Source: Lachnospiraceae bacterium
GTDB taxonomy: Bacteria > Bacillota > Clostridia > Lachnospirales > Lachnospiraceae
Length of the DNA: 36,289 nucleotides
Direction of reading: 5' to 3'
NCBI GenBank assembly: GCA_017412055.1
Contig: JAFQOW010000019.1
Location: forward strand, 1 to 36,289
Part shown: piece after piece, positions 1 to 8,288 of the stretch
How positions within the stretch are numbered: position 1 is the first letter of the stretch
Layout of the letters: each line of letters opens with the position of its first letter
Program-made: the position numbers and the translations under genes
The notes under the pieces: generated by a model
Told to the model about the DNA's origin: nothing
What the model saw: only the letters and a program-made list of their open reading frames with translations
The model's database searches: none

Positions 1-1
1 A

Positions 2-49
2 GCAGAAATGATTAAGAGTGCTATAAAGCTACTTTTGACAAATAGATAA
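2..49 (+). CDS. possible 3' end of a truncated gene
   Basis: A frame open from the window edge reads about 15 codons (ending ...AIKLLLTNR) to a TAA at 47-49. It could be the last part of a gene that starts outside the window, probably part of the same mobile element as the recombinases that follow. There is too little sequence to name it, and it may be chance. Bases 50-156 show no convincing feature. Confidence 0.2.
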   Translation, partial: AEMIKSAIKLLLTNR

Positions 50-156
50 AACTGTTGTAAACTTGTGAAAACTAATTAGTGAAATCTTATATCTTAGGGT
101 CTCTCTTTTATTTTCTAACTGACAGTAAATTTACTCCATCAATATAAAAGAAATAG

Positions 157-185
157 TTGAATGCCTTTCGTTTATATCTTATAAT
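157..185 (+). promoter_or_regulatory. sigma-A-type promoter for the small serine recombinase
   Basis: TTGAAT at 157-162 and TATAAT at 180-185 are separated by 17 bases. The predicted start of transcription lies about 20 bases before the recombinase start codon at 214, leaving a short leader with a GAGGTG ribosome site. Confidence 0.6.
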
Positions 186-213
186 ATACATATCAAAAAA
201 AGAGGTGTTGTGA

Positions 214-804
214 ATGATATACGGATATGCAAGATGTTCTACTAATAAAACCCTACAGGATGTTGACAGACAGGTGCGTGAGTTAAAACAACAAGGGGCA
301 ATAGATACTACGATTTACAAGGAGTATGAGAGTGGTACAAAGATAAATCGTGTAGAGTTGCAAAAACTATTAGATATTGTAAAAAATGGAGATACCATTG
401 TTGCAACAGAGGTTAGTCGAATAACACGAAGTACAAAGCAATTATGTGATATAATAGAGCTTGCTAAAGAGAAGCATATTAAGTTAATACTGGGCAATTT
501 TGTTGTAGATTGTAGGAGAGAACTTGACCCTATGACAGAGGGTATGCTTAAAATGATGGGTGTGTTTAGTGAGCTTGAAAGAAATATTACAAGTCAACGA
601 GTGAAAAGTGGTATGCAAAATGCAAAGGCAAAGGGAAAGAATATAGGTAGACCTACAACTACGGTAGATGATATACCGAATATCTTTTATAAGCATTATC
701 CTAAATATAAATGTGGAGATATAAACAAAATGGAATTTTCGAGGTTATGCTCACTTTCATATCCTACGATATACAAATATATAAAGATTGTGGAGAGTGC
801 GTAA
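214..804 (+). CDS. small serine recombinase (resolvase/invertase family)
   Basis: A DNA recombinase of the resolvase/invertase class, which cuts and rejoins DNA through a serine-DNA link. At 196 residues it has the usual family length. The N-terminus MIYGYARCST carries the catalytic serine (S9) with flanking arginines. ATEVSRITRS (about residues 64-73) and the SELERNITSQR stretch (about 122-132) are the familiar active-site and dimer-helix segments. GRPTT (about 145-149) opens a C-terminal helix-turn-helix that would read the site. The start is supported by GAGGTG and a good promoter. The next gene is a decayed large serine recombinase, so this is probably part of a mobile-element remnant. 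Whether it acts as a resolvase, an invertase or a transposase partner cannot be told from sequence alone; no res-like site was found by eye. Confidence 0.9.
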   Translation: MIYGYARCSTNKTLQDVDRQVRELKQQGAIDTTIYKEYESGTKINRVELQKLLDIVKNGDTIVATEVSRITRSTKQLCDIIELAKEKHIKLILGNFVVDCRRELDPMTEGMLKMMGVFSELERNITSQRVKSGMQNAKAKGKNIGRPTTTVDDIPNIFYKHYPKYKCGDINKMEFSRLCSLSYPTIYKYIKIVESA

Positions 805-920
805 ATGGATATATGTATATAATTGAGTAATATTATATATTATCCCAATAGTTTGTGTTTGCTAGACAGTTCAATGTACTATATAGTTGTGATAAATAAC
901 AATGAAAGGATGATTGCTGT

Positions 921-2472
921 ATGAATGTTGTTATATATGCTAGATACTCTTCTAATAGTCAAAGGGATGCAAGTATTGAAATTCAACTTGAAGATTGCTA
1001 TAAGTATTGTAAAGATAATGGATTAACAGTTGTAGAAGAATATATAGATAAAGCTTTGACGGGCAGGAGTGATAAAAGACCAAAATTTATGAAAATGGTT
1101 AAAGATAGCGCTAAAGGACATTTTCAAGAAGTTATAACTTATCGTTTTGATAGATTTTCAAGAGACAAAACAGATAATGTTATATATAAGAATGCGTTAA
1201 GGAAAAATGGAGTAAAAGTTGTTTCTGTTCATGAGCAAATTACTGATGACCCGACAGGAGCTTTTATAGAGAGCATTATAGAAGCGTATGGTGCGTTTTA
1301 TTCGGCTGAATTGGCTCAAAAAGTTACTGATGGATTAGAGCATAATGCTAAAAATTTTTTATCTAATGGGACAAAAATGTTAGGATATATAACTGGTGCA
1401 GATAAAAAGTATCAAATTGACCCTGAAACAGCACCTATTGTAAAGTATATTTATGAAGAATATGCTAACGGTAAAACAATAGTGGAAATTACTGATTATT
1501 TAAACTCTAAAGGTTATAAAACTTCGACAGGTGGCAAATTTAATAAAAATTCATTGAGAACAATATTAAAAAATAAGCGGTATATTGGTTACTATATATT
1601 TAGGGGTGTAGAGACACCTAATGTAATGCCACGTATAATAAGTGATGAATTGTTTTATAAAGTGGCTGATATTATGGAGAAAAATAGAAAAGCTCCAGCG
1701 AGGTCTAAGGCAAATGTTGAATATTTGCTTACAACAAAGCTGTTTTGTGGACATTGTAAGGAAATGATGACAGGATATTCGGGAACAGGAAAAATGGGGG
1801 TTGTATATAACTATTATATATGTAATGGAAAAAAGAAAAAACTCTGTGATAAGAAAATGGTCAAGAAAGATTATATTGAGAATATAGTTGTAACTCAATG
1901 TAGAAAATACTAACTGATAAAAATATTAATAAGATTGCTAGAGAAGTGATGGCTATATATAGAATGTCATCAAAAAATGGCAAACTAGATGAGTTAAAAA
2001 AGCAACTGACTGATAATCAAAGAAAACAAAGTAATATCATTGAAGCTATAGCAGAATGTGATAACAAGGACATGCGACAGAACTTTTATACAAAGTTATC
2101 AAAGTTACAAGAAGAACAAAAAGGCATAGAAAAAGATATCATATTGGAAGAAAAAGCACAACCTTCATATGTAAATGAATCACATATAAAATTTTTCTTA
2201 AAGTCATTGCAAAAAGGCGATATTGATGATATAAATTATAAAAAGATACTTATAAATGTATTTGTAAATGCAATTATCTCTATGATGATAGATTGACATT
2301 GATTTTTAACTCTGGTGATGAGCCCGTTACAATTAGTGATAAGCTATTATCAGAGATTGAAGAGGACAACGATACCCAAAAAAGTTTGTTTTTGGATAAA
2401 TCGGGTCCATTAAAAAGTAAAATAATAAATCAAAATGGTTTATTGTTTTACTTTTTTTCTTTACAAAACTAA
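921..2472 (+). pseudogene. large serine recombinase, broken by two frameshifts
   Basis: A phage- or ICE-type integrase of the large serine recombinase family. The first frame (921-1913) holds the catalytic domain (IYARYSSNSQ, with the serine pair near residue 9), a recombinase domain and a zinc-ribbon domain (FCGHCKE, then CDKK). The reading then shifts. Inserting one A in the A-run at 1904-1907 restores CRKILTDKNINKIAREV and joins the coiled-coil part, seen as a separate frame to 2296. A second missing base near 2277 (one T) restores AIYLYDDRLTLIFNSG and carries the frame on to a TAA at 2470-2472. Both breaks are single-base losses in short runs, so decay in a stranded mobile element and sequencing error are both possible. 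The final codons run through a terminator hairpin, so the true C-terminus may be shorter. An AAGGATG-type ribosome site precedes the ATG at 921. Confidence 0.85.
2412..2459 (+). terminator. rho-independent terminator after the recombinase
   Basis: A 20-base AT-rich stem (2412-2431 with 2437-2456) has only two G-T pairs and a five-base loop, and its right arm ends in a run of seven T. It separates the mobile-element remnant from the gene at 2522. Confidence 0.75.
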
Positions 2473-2521
2473 AATGTTAGTTTAAACTATAATAAATTAA
2501 TATACAAAAGGAGAAGAAGAC

Positions 2522-3076
2522 ATGGATAACAATTTTAACACACAGCCTAATAATATGCAGCAGCCAATGCAGCAGCCAATGCAGCAGCCAATGCAGCAGC
2601 CAATGCAGCAGCCAATGCAGCAACCAATGGGTCAGCCAATGCAGCAGCCAATGTATCAGCAGCCAATGGGACAGCAGATGTATAACCCAATGTATCAGCA
2701 GCCAAAGAAGAGCAATAAGGGTCTTATCATCGGTATCATTGCAGCGATTTCAGTTTTAGTTATTGCTATCGTAACTATAGTGTTAGTTCTTGTACTTGGA
2801 GGAGATAAGGGTTCTAATGGATCTAAGGGCCTTATCGGTACTTGGGAGTCAGAAGATGGAATTGAAATAACATTTAATAAAGACAACACAGGAACTATGA
2901 GCATGTATGGTGTGGATATGCAAATTACATGGGAAAAAGATGGCGATGAGCTTGAGATGACAATGTCATTTATGGGTGAGTCTGATACAGAAGAGATGAC
3001 AATTGTTAAGTTGACATCAAAGACATTAATCTTAGCAGATGGATCTGGCTCGGAACAGGAATTTACTAAGAAGTAA
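2522..3076 (+). CDS. membrane-anchored lipocalin-like protein with QQPM repeats
   Basis: 184 residues in three parts. Residues 1-60 are a Q/P/M-rich tail built of QQPM repeats. Residues 67-93 are one strong transmembrane helix preceded by KKSNK, which suggests a cytoplasmic tail. Residues 104-184 are a small beta-rich extracellular domain opening with LIGTWES, the start typical of lipocalin-like or DUF5640-like domains, and rich in acidic residues and methionine. The ATG at 2522 has AAAGGAG just upstream. No catalytic residues are visible; a ligand-binding or surface role is only a guess from the fold. The next gene begins with the same MDNNFN, so the two N-termini may be related. Confidence 0.7.
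   Translation: MDNNFNTQPNNMQQPMQQPMQQPMQQPMQQPMQQPMGQPMQQPMYQQPMGQQMYNPMYQQPKKSNKGLIIGIIAAISVLVIAIVTIVLVLVLGGDKGSNGSKGLIGTWESEDGIEITFNKDNTGTMSMYGVDMQITWEKDGDELEMTMSFMGESDTEEMTIVKLTSKTLILADGSGSEQEFTKK
2555..2650 (+). repeat. 12-base in-frame tandem repeat (QQPM)
   Basis: Eight units of 12 bases. The first five (2555-2614) are identical copies of ATGCAGCAGCCA, the sixth has one change, the seventh reads ATGGGTCAGCCA and the eighth is again perfect. Each unit encodes M-Q-Q-P or M-G-Q-P, so copy-number change would keep the frame and alter the length of the cytoplasmic tail. Confidence 0.95.
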
Positions 3077-3136
3077 ATACATAGGATTCAAATTTAAAAT
3101 GTGCATAAGTAAAAAATAAAAAAGGAAAAATAGAAG

Positions 3137-3673
3137 ATGGATAATAATTTTAATCAGATGAATGACCAGATTAATGTAAATGGTCAAATGAACAATAATA
3201 ATGCAGGAGTTTCTTCGATACTTACAGAAGATATTAAGTCATTTAATTTGACACGTACATTAATTGGTGCAGCAGCAGCATTAGTTGCAACAATTTTAGC
3301 AACAGTGCTTTGGGTATTTATTACAGGTATCACAGGAACATTAATGTATGTTCTTGGTTTGGCTGTAGGATTCGTAGGCATTTTTATATATGAGAAAATA
3401 ACTAAAAAGGTAGATATTTTTGGTATTATAATATGTCTCGTTTTTGTACTTATAGCTATTTATTTTGGTGTAAGATATGGTTATATTTATTATCTTGCTA
3501 AAGAAGAAGATATGACTATAAAGCAAGCTAAAACTTTGTTTGAATATGCATATGATGTATTTAGTGAAGTTAAATCTGAATATGTAGGTCTTATGATTAA
3601 GAGTTATATTTTTAGTTTTGGTTATACAGTAATAGTATTTCTTCAGAAGTTTAATGTAATTAAGAAAAAATAA
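3137..3673 (+). CDS. four-helix membrane protein of unknown function
   Basis: 178 residues. A polar N/Q-rich N-terminus (MDNNFNQMND and on to about 40) is followed by hydrophobic stretches at about 42-63, 66-86, 94-116 and 153-170, with a charged stretch (KEEDMTIKQAK) before the last. An AAAGGAAAAATAG leader provides the ribosome site. The MDNNFN start is shared with the gene 60 bases upstream, with which it probably forms an operon closed by the terminator at 3697. I do not recognise a family. Confidence 0.65.
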   Translation: MDNNFNQMNDQINVNGQMNNNNAGVSSILTEDIKSFNLTRTLIGAAAALVATILATVLWVFITGITGTLMYVLGLAVGFVGIFIYEKITKKVDIFGIIICLVFVLIAIYFGVRYGYIYYLAKEEDMTIKQAKTLFEYAYDVFSEVKSEYVGLMIKSYIFSFGYTVIVFLQKFNVIKKK

Positions 3674-3696
3674 TACATAAATTTTATAATGTATCT

Positions 3697-3736
3697 AAAG
3701 GGTTTCAATTTTTACGAAATTGGGCCCTTTTTTTTG
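3697..3736 (+). terminator. rho-independent terminator
   Basis: AAAGGG (3697-3702) pairs with CCCTTT, extended by G-T and A-T pairs through AATTT/AAATT around the loop TTACG, and followed by a run of T to 3735. It closes the two-gene unit 2522-3673. Confidence 0.75.
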
Positions 3737-3809
3737 TAGAAATAAAATATTATGGTAAATTTGCTACAAATAGTGTATAATATGAAAAGATATTTAAGGA
3801 GGTGATGTT

Positions 3810-4985
3810 GTGGATAGCAAAGCTATGCAAAAAATATCGTACGGTTTATACGTACTTACAGCTACAGAAGATGAAAAACTTAATGGTTGTATAGTTAATA
3901 CTCTTACTCAGGTTACTTCTACACCAAATAAGGTTAGCGTGACGGTGAATAAAGCTAATTATACTCATGATATGATTAAAAGAACAGGTAAATTTACAGC
4001 TTCTATTATAAGTGAAGATGCAGATTTTAGTTTGTTTAAGCATTTTGGATTTCAGTCAGGCAGGGATGTAGATAAGTTTGCAGACTTTAATGATTATGAG
4101 GTCAACGAAGATGGACTTGCTTTTATAACAAAGGGAGCAAATTCCTATATTTCAGCTAAGGTTACTGACATGGTAGACGTAGGTACTCATACTATTTTTA
4201 TAGGTGATGTGACAGAGATGAAGGTTATAAGTGATTATCCTTCAGTGACATATGATTATTATCATAAAAATATTAAGCCACAGCCAAAACAGGTTGGAAC
4301 TACTGAAAATGGACAAGTTATCTGGCGTTGTACAATATGTGGTTACGAATATGTGGGTGAGGAAATACCAGAAGATTTTATTTGCCCATTATGTAAGCAC
4401 CCAGCATCAGATTTTGAAAAGGTTATTAAGGAGGAAGAAAAAATGGCACAGAATAAGTACGCAGGAACAAAGACAGAGAAGAATTTATGGGAGGCATTTG
4501 CAGGAGAGTCACAGGCAAGAAATAAGTACACATATTTCGCTTCAGTGGCTAAGAAGAATGGCTACGAGCAGATAGCAGAGCTTTTCTTAAAGACAGCTGA
4601 GAATGAGAAGGAGCATGCAAAGCTTTGGTTTAAGGCTTTGGGTGAGCTTGGAACAACAGAGGAAAATCTTCTTCATGCTGCAGAGGGTGAGAACTATGAG
4701 TGGACAGACATGTATGAGAACTTTGCAAAGGATGCAGAGGAGGAAGGCTTCACAGAGCTTGCAGCACAGTTTAGAGGAGTAGCTGCTATAGAGAAGGCTC
4801 ATGAAGAGAGATATCGCGCATTACTTAAGAATGTAGAGACTAAGGAAGTATTTGAAAAGAGTGGCGTAGTTATGTGGGAATGCCGTAACTGTGGACACCT
4901 TGTAATGGGAACAAATGCACCGGAGGTATGTCCTGTATGTAATCATCCACAGAGCTTCTTTGAAGTACGTAAAGAAAACTATTAG
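3810..4985 (+). CDS. flavin reductase-rubredoxin-rubrerythrin fusion (Hrb-Rbr)
   Basis: A 391-residue cytoplasmic electron-transfer and peroxide-detoxifying protein of anaerobes. Residues 1-155 are an FMN-binding flavin reductase domain. Residues 172-204 are a rubredoxin (C174, C177, C192, C195). These two together match high-molecular-weight rubredoxin (Hrb), as known from Moorella. Residues 220-345 are a ferritin-like rubrerythrin domain with diiron ligands in GESQARNKY (E233), ENEKEH (264-269) and IEKAHEE (E328, H331). Residues 355-388 are a second rubredoxin (C358, C361, C374, C377). By family knowledge, electrons from NAD(P)H pass through FMN and rubredoxin to the diiron site, which reduces peroxide. 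The start is a GTG with AAGGAGG seven bases upstream; an ATG at codon 6 is an alternative. An internal ribosome site could also release rubrerythrin alone (see 4428). Confidence 0.93.
   Translation: MDSKAMQKISYGLYVLTATEDEKLNGCIVNTLTQVTSTPNKVSVTVNKANYTHDMIKRTGKFTASIISEDADFSLFKHFGFQSGRDVDKFADFNDYEVNEDGLAFITKGANSYISAKVTDMVDVGTHTIFIGDVTEMKVISDYPSVTYDYYHKNIKPQPKQVGTTENGQVIWRCTICGYEYVGEEIPEDFICPLCKHPASDFEKVIKEEEKMAQNKYAGTKTEKNLWEAFAGESQARNKYTYFASVAKKNGYEQIAELFLKTAENEKEHAKLWFKALGELGTTEENLLHAAEGENYEWTDMYENFAKDAEEEGFTELAAQFRGVAAIEKAHEERYRALLKNVETKEVFEKSGVVMWECRNCGHLVMGTNAPEVCPVCNHPQSFFEVRKENY
4428..4445 (+). promoter_or_regulatory. internal ribosome binding site and ATG inside the Hrb-Rbr fusion
   Basis: AAGGAGG at 4428-4434 lies eight bases before an in-frame ATG at 4443, codon 212 of the fusion, exactly at the junction between the first rubredoxin and the rubrerythrin part. 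The product starting there would be 180 residues ([15 protein letters not shown]...), close to ordinary rubrerythrin. The site either is a relic of a gene fusion or still gives a second, shorter product. Confidence 0.65.
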
Positions 4986-5010
4986 AGAATATAATTTGTA
5001 TATTATTATG

Positions 5011-5047
5011 CCTCTATATTGTCATAATGGCAATATAGGGGTATTTT
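5011..5047 (+). terminator. terminator hairpin after the Hrb-Rbr gene
   Basis: CCTCTATATTG (5011-5021) pairs with CAATATAGGGG (5031-5041) with one G-T pair, followed by a short T-rich tail (TATTTTAGTT). Confidence 0.6.
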
Positions 5048-5092
5048 AGTTAATCATATTTACCATATAGATAGGATTTTATTCGACAATTA

Positions 5093-5121
5093 TTGATATT
5101 TTATCTTTGGTATGATAAAAT
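5093..5121 (+). promoter_or_regulatory. promoter for the zinc-ribbon/SPFH unit
   Basis: TTGATA at 5093-5098 and TAAAAT at 5116-5121 with a 17-base spacer, about 50 bases before the chosen start at 5174. The upstream extension of the reading frame starts inside this -35 box, which argues against translation from there. Confidence 0.65.
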
Positions 5122-5173
5122 ATTAAAGTGTTTTCCAATGATAAACATAGAATACAATAAAAGGAGAAGCTTT

Positions 5174-6550
5174 ATGGAAAAATTATGGCAAGAAATAGTT
5201 GAAATATTGCCGATTTCACCCAATATGATACCACTTGCAGTAGCATTTGCGACTATAGTTATAGGTGCTTTGGGTATATTGGTACTTGGTTTTTCAACAG
5301 CAAAAATTAAAACATTTTCAGCAGGAGAGAAGGGAAAGAGTCTTATACCAAAAGAGACAATGGACAATCTTATAAATGCATATAATAAGATTTTTAGTAC
5401 CTTTAATATGAAGGCGGCTGAAAATATGCTTACAGAAAATATGCATTACACAACAAAATGTACAGTTGAGGCTTTACAGAAGGTTGGTGTAAAGAAGAAT
5501 ATATCAGTTAAAGTCGATGAAGAAATGGCAAAGATAAGGGAGCAGCAGGCGATAAATATCGTTATGGAAGATGGTAAGAATGATATGACCATAGCTTCAC
5601 TTCCTTGTGAATATACAGAGACATATATTGACACAGTTACAGATAAGAAGCTTTATTCAAGAACTGTTAAGGCAGATATGAATGTTGGTTTCCTTAAGAG
5701 TAATCAGGTGGAAAAGGATAAAGTAACATATTGTATTAACTGTGGTACTCCTATTGAGCCAAATGGTGATATGTTTGATTGTCCAAATTGTAAGTCTCAT
5801 TATACAGCAGAGAATTATCAGTGGACAATCAATGATGTAACTATACAGGAGCGTTCAAACCTTCTAGTTGGAGTAATCTTGTTTGGTGTAGTTGGATTAT
5901 TGCTTTTATCTGCAGCAGCAGCTATCGTACAAAGATTTTTATTTGGATTTATAGTTGTATGTATAGATTTACTTGCACTTGCTGGTGTATTGGCATATTT
6001 GGCATGGCTTAATAAGGCATTATCAGTATTTAAGTTTATGACAGCTGATGACCCATTATCAAGTAGACAGACTTTTATAAAGAGAATTACATATTTAGTT
6101 CGTACGCTTGAGATGGCTAGAGACTTTGAGCTTTCAAAGACAAAGGCATTTATGACAAAGGATTTATATGCGAAGATAGAAAAGGCTAATAAATATGATG
6201 AATTCTACCTTTTAGATTTCAATTTCAAAAATGCAGTACTTAGCAATTACAGAACAGAGGGCGAATATCGTCATGTAAATGTAAGAATGAAGCTTGAACA
6301 GATTATCTTACGTAAGAAAGATAAGAAGAAAAAGGTTAAATCAAAAACTAAAAAGCTTAATTATGCAGTTATGAAGCACACAAGTGCTATGACACAGGTA
6401 AATGAAAGCTATAAGACAATTACATGTAAGTGTTGTGGTGGAAATATTAATTTAACACTTGATGGAAAGTGTAAATTGTGCGGTGATAGCTATGATATCG
6501 CAATGTATGATTGGATATTGACAGATGCTCCAATTGAGCTCACAAAGTAG
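5174..6550 (+). CDS. membrane protein with duplicated Tim44-like and zinc-ribbon modules
   Basis: 458 residues from the ATG at 5174, which has AAAGGAG upstream. An N-terminal helix (about 18-43) is followed by a soluble alpha/beta region resembling Tim44/NTF2-like folds and a zinc ribbon (C187, C190, C203, C206) ending YQWTINDV. A helical hairpin (about 230-252 and 255-279) leads to a second such region, a lysine-rich stretch, and a second ribbon (C418, C421, C433, C436) ending YDWILTDA. With two helices between them, both modules face the same side of the membrane. The matching ribbon-plus-W tails show an internal duplication. It sits 51 bases before an SPFH protein; similar pairing of a zinc-ribbon membrane protein with an SPFH protein is known from the Bacillus subtilis ydjGHI genes, where PspA membrane-stress functions are implicated. 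Exact function unknown. Confidence 0.7.
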   Translation: MEKLWQEIVEILPISPNMIPLAVAFATIVIGALGILVLGFSTAKIKTFSAGEKGKSLIPKETMDNLINAYNKIFSTFNMKAAENMLTENMHYTTKCTVEALQKVGVKKNISVKVDEEMAKIREQQAINIVMEDGKNDMTIASLPCEYTETYIDTVTDKKLYSRTVKADMNVGFLKSNQVEKDKVTYCINCGTPIEPNGDMFDCPNCKSHYTAENYQWTINDVTIQERSNLLVGVILFGVVGLLLLSAAAAIVQRFLFGFIVVCIDLLALAGVLAYLAWLNKALSVFKFMTADDPLSSRQTFIKRITYLVRTLEMARDFELSKTKAFMTKDLYAKIEKANKYDEFYLLDFNFKNAVLSNYRTEGEYRHVNVRMKLEQIILRKKDKKKKVKSKTKKLNYAVMKHTSAMTQVNESYKTITCKCCGGNINLTLDGKCKLCGDSYDIAMYDWILTDAPIELTK

Positions 6551-6601
6551 TATAGCAATTTAGAGTTAAGCTAAAAACAATAGATAAGAGAGGTATAAAA
6601 A

Positions 6602-7873
6602 ATGGCATTAGGATTTATAGGTGCAGCATTTAGTGCAATCGGTGGAAACTTAAAGGATCAGTGGAAGGACGCGATAATGTGTGAAGACATGCCAAATAAT
6701 GTCCTTATGATGAGAAAAACATCAAAGACAGGCGTAATCTCACATGGTAGTTCAATTATCGTTAATCCAGGACAGATAGCAGTAATTATTTCCGGTGGTA
6801 GAGTTGTAGATGCTACTGCTCAGGAAGGTGTTTACAGATATGAGGAAGGTGCTCCTTCATTCTTTGCTGGAGATTTCGGTGCATCATTTAAAGATATGTG
6901 GACACGTTTTACATATGGTGGTGGAAGACCTATTGAAGATTCAGTTTTCTACCTTAACGCTACAGAGATTTTAGACAATGGTTTTGGAACAGCTTCACCA
7001 GTTATGTATAGAGACTGGGAGCATGCAGTTATGAATGCTCGTATGGGTATTATGCAGCCTATGAAGGTTGATGTTAAGTGCTTTGGTAAGTATACATTTA
7101 AAATTGCAGACCCAGCAGTATTCTTAAGAGAGGTTGCTGGTACAGCAGATATATATGAGAAGGAAATGCTCTGTGATCAGATGAGAACAGAAGTACAGTC
7201 ATCTCTTCAGTCAGTGCTTAACAGATTATGTGCAGAGGATTATAAGATTTTACCAATTGATCTTCCAAGCAAGACTGGATTAATTAAGCAGATTATGCAG
7301 GATGGCGTGTATGATGAAGATATAAGAAGAAGAGGTATCAAGATTGTATCATTTGCAATTGCTAGTATAACACTTACAGAGGAATCACAGGAGAAGATTG
7401 ACAGATATGAAATCGGTGGAGATGTATACCAGCAGCAGGGTGTTATGACAGATGCATATGCTACAGCTATGGTAGATGCAGCAAATAATGCTAACGGTGC
7501 AGGTACAGGCTTCGTGGGAATGGGCATGGCTAATATGATGGGTGCACCAGCTATGTTTGGTAGTCAGATGATGCAGAATCAGATGCCTAATATGCAAGGT
7601 ATGCAGCAGCAGAATGTGCAAAGTATGCAGCAACAGGGTATGGCGGTTCCTGGAGCTGGAACACAGCCACAGATGATGACACAGCCACAGATGGCAGCAC
7701 CACAGGCAGCGCCAGCAGGAGCTACATGTCCAAAGTGTGGAGCAGCTGTATCAGGCAAGTTCTGTGCAGAGTGTGGTACTAAGATAGAAGCACCAGCTAA
7801 GAAATTCTGTTCAAATTGCGGAAAAGAAGTTCAAGGTAAGTTCTGTGCTGAATGTGGAACACCAGTACAATAA
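6602..7873 (+). CDS. SPFH-domain protein with two C-terminal zinc ribbons (YdjI-like)
   Basis: 423 residues. Residues about 1-290 resemble the SPFH/band-7-like 'virion core' family (B. subtilis YdjI): GVISHGSSIIVNPGQIAVI near 44-62, then ADIYEKEMLCDQMRTEVQSS in the middle, ending in an alpha helix. Residues about 300-370 are a Q/M/P/A-rich linker with MQQQ and TQPQM repeats. Residues 376-391 and 403-418 are two CxxC-x8-CxxC zinc ribbons (C376/C379/C388/C391 and C403/C406/C415/C418), near copies of each other. There is no transmembrane helix, so it probably assembles on the cytoplasmic membrane face, likely with the upstream zinc-ribbon membrane protein. GAGAGG supplies the ribosome site. Membrane organisation or stress response is inferred from family context. 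Confidence 0.8.
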   Translation: MALGFIGAAFSAIGGNLKDQWKDAIMCEDMPNNVLMMRKTSKTGVISHGSSIIVNPGQIAVIISGGRVVDATAQEGVYRYEEGAPSFFAGDFGASFKDMWTRFTYGGGRPIEDSVFYLNATEILDNGFGTASPVMYRDWEHAVMNARMGIMQPMKVDVKCFGKYTFKIADPAVFLREVAGTADIYEKEMLCDQMRTEVQSSLQSVLNRLCAEDYKILPIDLPSKTGLIKQIMQDGVYDEDIRRRGIKIVSFAIASITLTEESQEKIDRYEIGGDVYQQQGVMTDAYATAMVDAANNANGAGTGFVGMGMANMMGAPAMFGSQMMQNQMPNMQGMQQQNVQSMQQQGMAVPGAGTQPQMMTQPQMAAPQAAPAGATCPKCGAAVSGKFCAECGTKIEAPAKKFCSNCGKEVQGKFCAECGTPVQ

Positions 7874-7885
7874 TAATAGTTTTTT

Positions 7886-7915
7886 ATTACCGCGAGGATA
7901 AAACCTCGCGGTAAT
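7886..7915 (+). terminator. perfect 12-base-pair GC-rich hairpin
   Basis: ATTACCGCGAGG (7886-7897) and CCTCGCGGTAAT (7904-7915) are exact complements with a six-base loop. The tail is only ATTATAATG, so it is an imperfect terminator and may let some transcripts continue into the gene at 7944. Ten bases of it (CCGCGAGGAT) recur in the element at 36155-36164. Confidence 0.6.
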
Positions 7916-7943
7916 ATTATAATGTTTCAAGGAGAAATCAGAT

Positions 7944-8165
7944 ATGAACGAAAAGTTAAAAAGCTTAGGAGAAAAAGAGATAAAGCTTATTTGCAAGGAA
8001 ATGGCCATTACAAAGGATGCTTTGTTTGAACTTGATGAGGATGGATTGATGGAAGTTTATGATGTGATATTGGATGTGGAGATGGAAGAAGAGATGAAGA
8101 ATCCATCAAGAATGTCAGAAAAGGGAATGCTTGCATCTAATATTTTGTCGGTTATAGGGGACTAA
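7944..8165 (+). CDS. small acidic protein of unknown function
   Basis: 73 residues (MNEKLKSLGEKEIKL...), mostly helical by composition, very acidic in the middle (LDVEMEEEMKN), with no membrane segment or cysteine pair. The ATG at 7944 has CAAGGAG at a good distance, which is the main reason to accept it. It follows the SPFH gene after a hairpin and may be its weakly expressed last member. No family recognised. Confidence 0.6.
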   Translation: MNEKLKSLGEKEIKLICKEMAITKDALFELDEDGLMEVYDVILDVEMEEEMKNPSRMSEKGMLASNILSVIGD

Positions 8166-8195
8166 TTTTAAAAATGTGTAAATAGTGTGGATTCA

Positions 8196-8224
8196 TTGAT
8201 TTTTATGGGTATATATGGTATAAT
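8196..8224 (+). promoter_or_regulatory. promoter for the cyclophilin/two-component unit
   Basis: TTGATT at 8196-8201 and TATAAT at 8219-8224, spacer 17. The start of transcription falls about 55 bases before the ATG at 8289. Confidence 0.65.
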
Positions 8225-8288
8225 TTTACAAGTTAAATTGCCGATTTTATAGGGCAAGGTATAAAAATAATTAAAGTGAGGCAGAAAA

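Noticed and set aside
805-920. Possible res or att site for the small recombinase
   Set aside because: The AT-rich inverted stretches there are short and irregular, and I could not find paired half-sites with a shared core.
2555-2650. Short regular repeats that might suggest a CRISPR array
   Set aside because: Units are contiguous 12-mers in frame within a gene, without spacers; no cas genes are present. No CRISPR array was seen anywhere in the window.
3753-3781. Promoter for the Hrb-Rbr gene around a TATAAT at 3776
   Set aside because: The -10 box is good but no acceptable -35 or extended -10 lies at the right distance, so I did not list it as a feature.
5093-5173. N-terminal extension of the zinc-ribbon membrane protein
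   Set aside because: It begins inside the -35 box of a good promoter and lacks a ribosome site; the ATG at 5174 has both.
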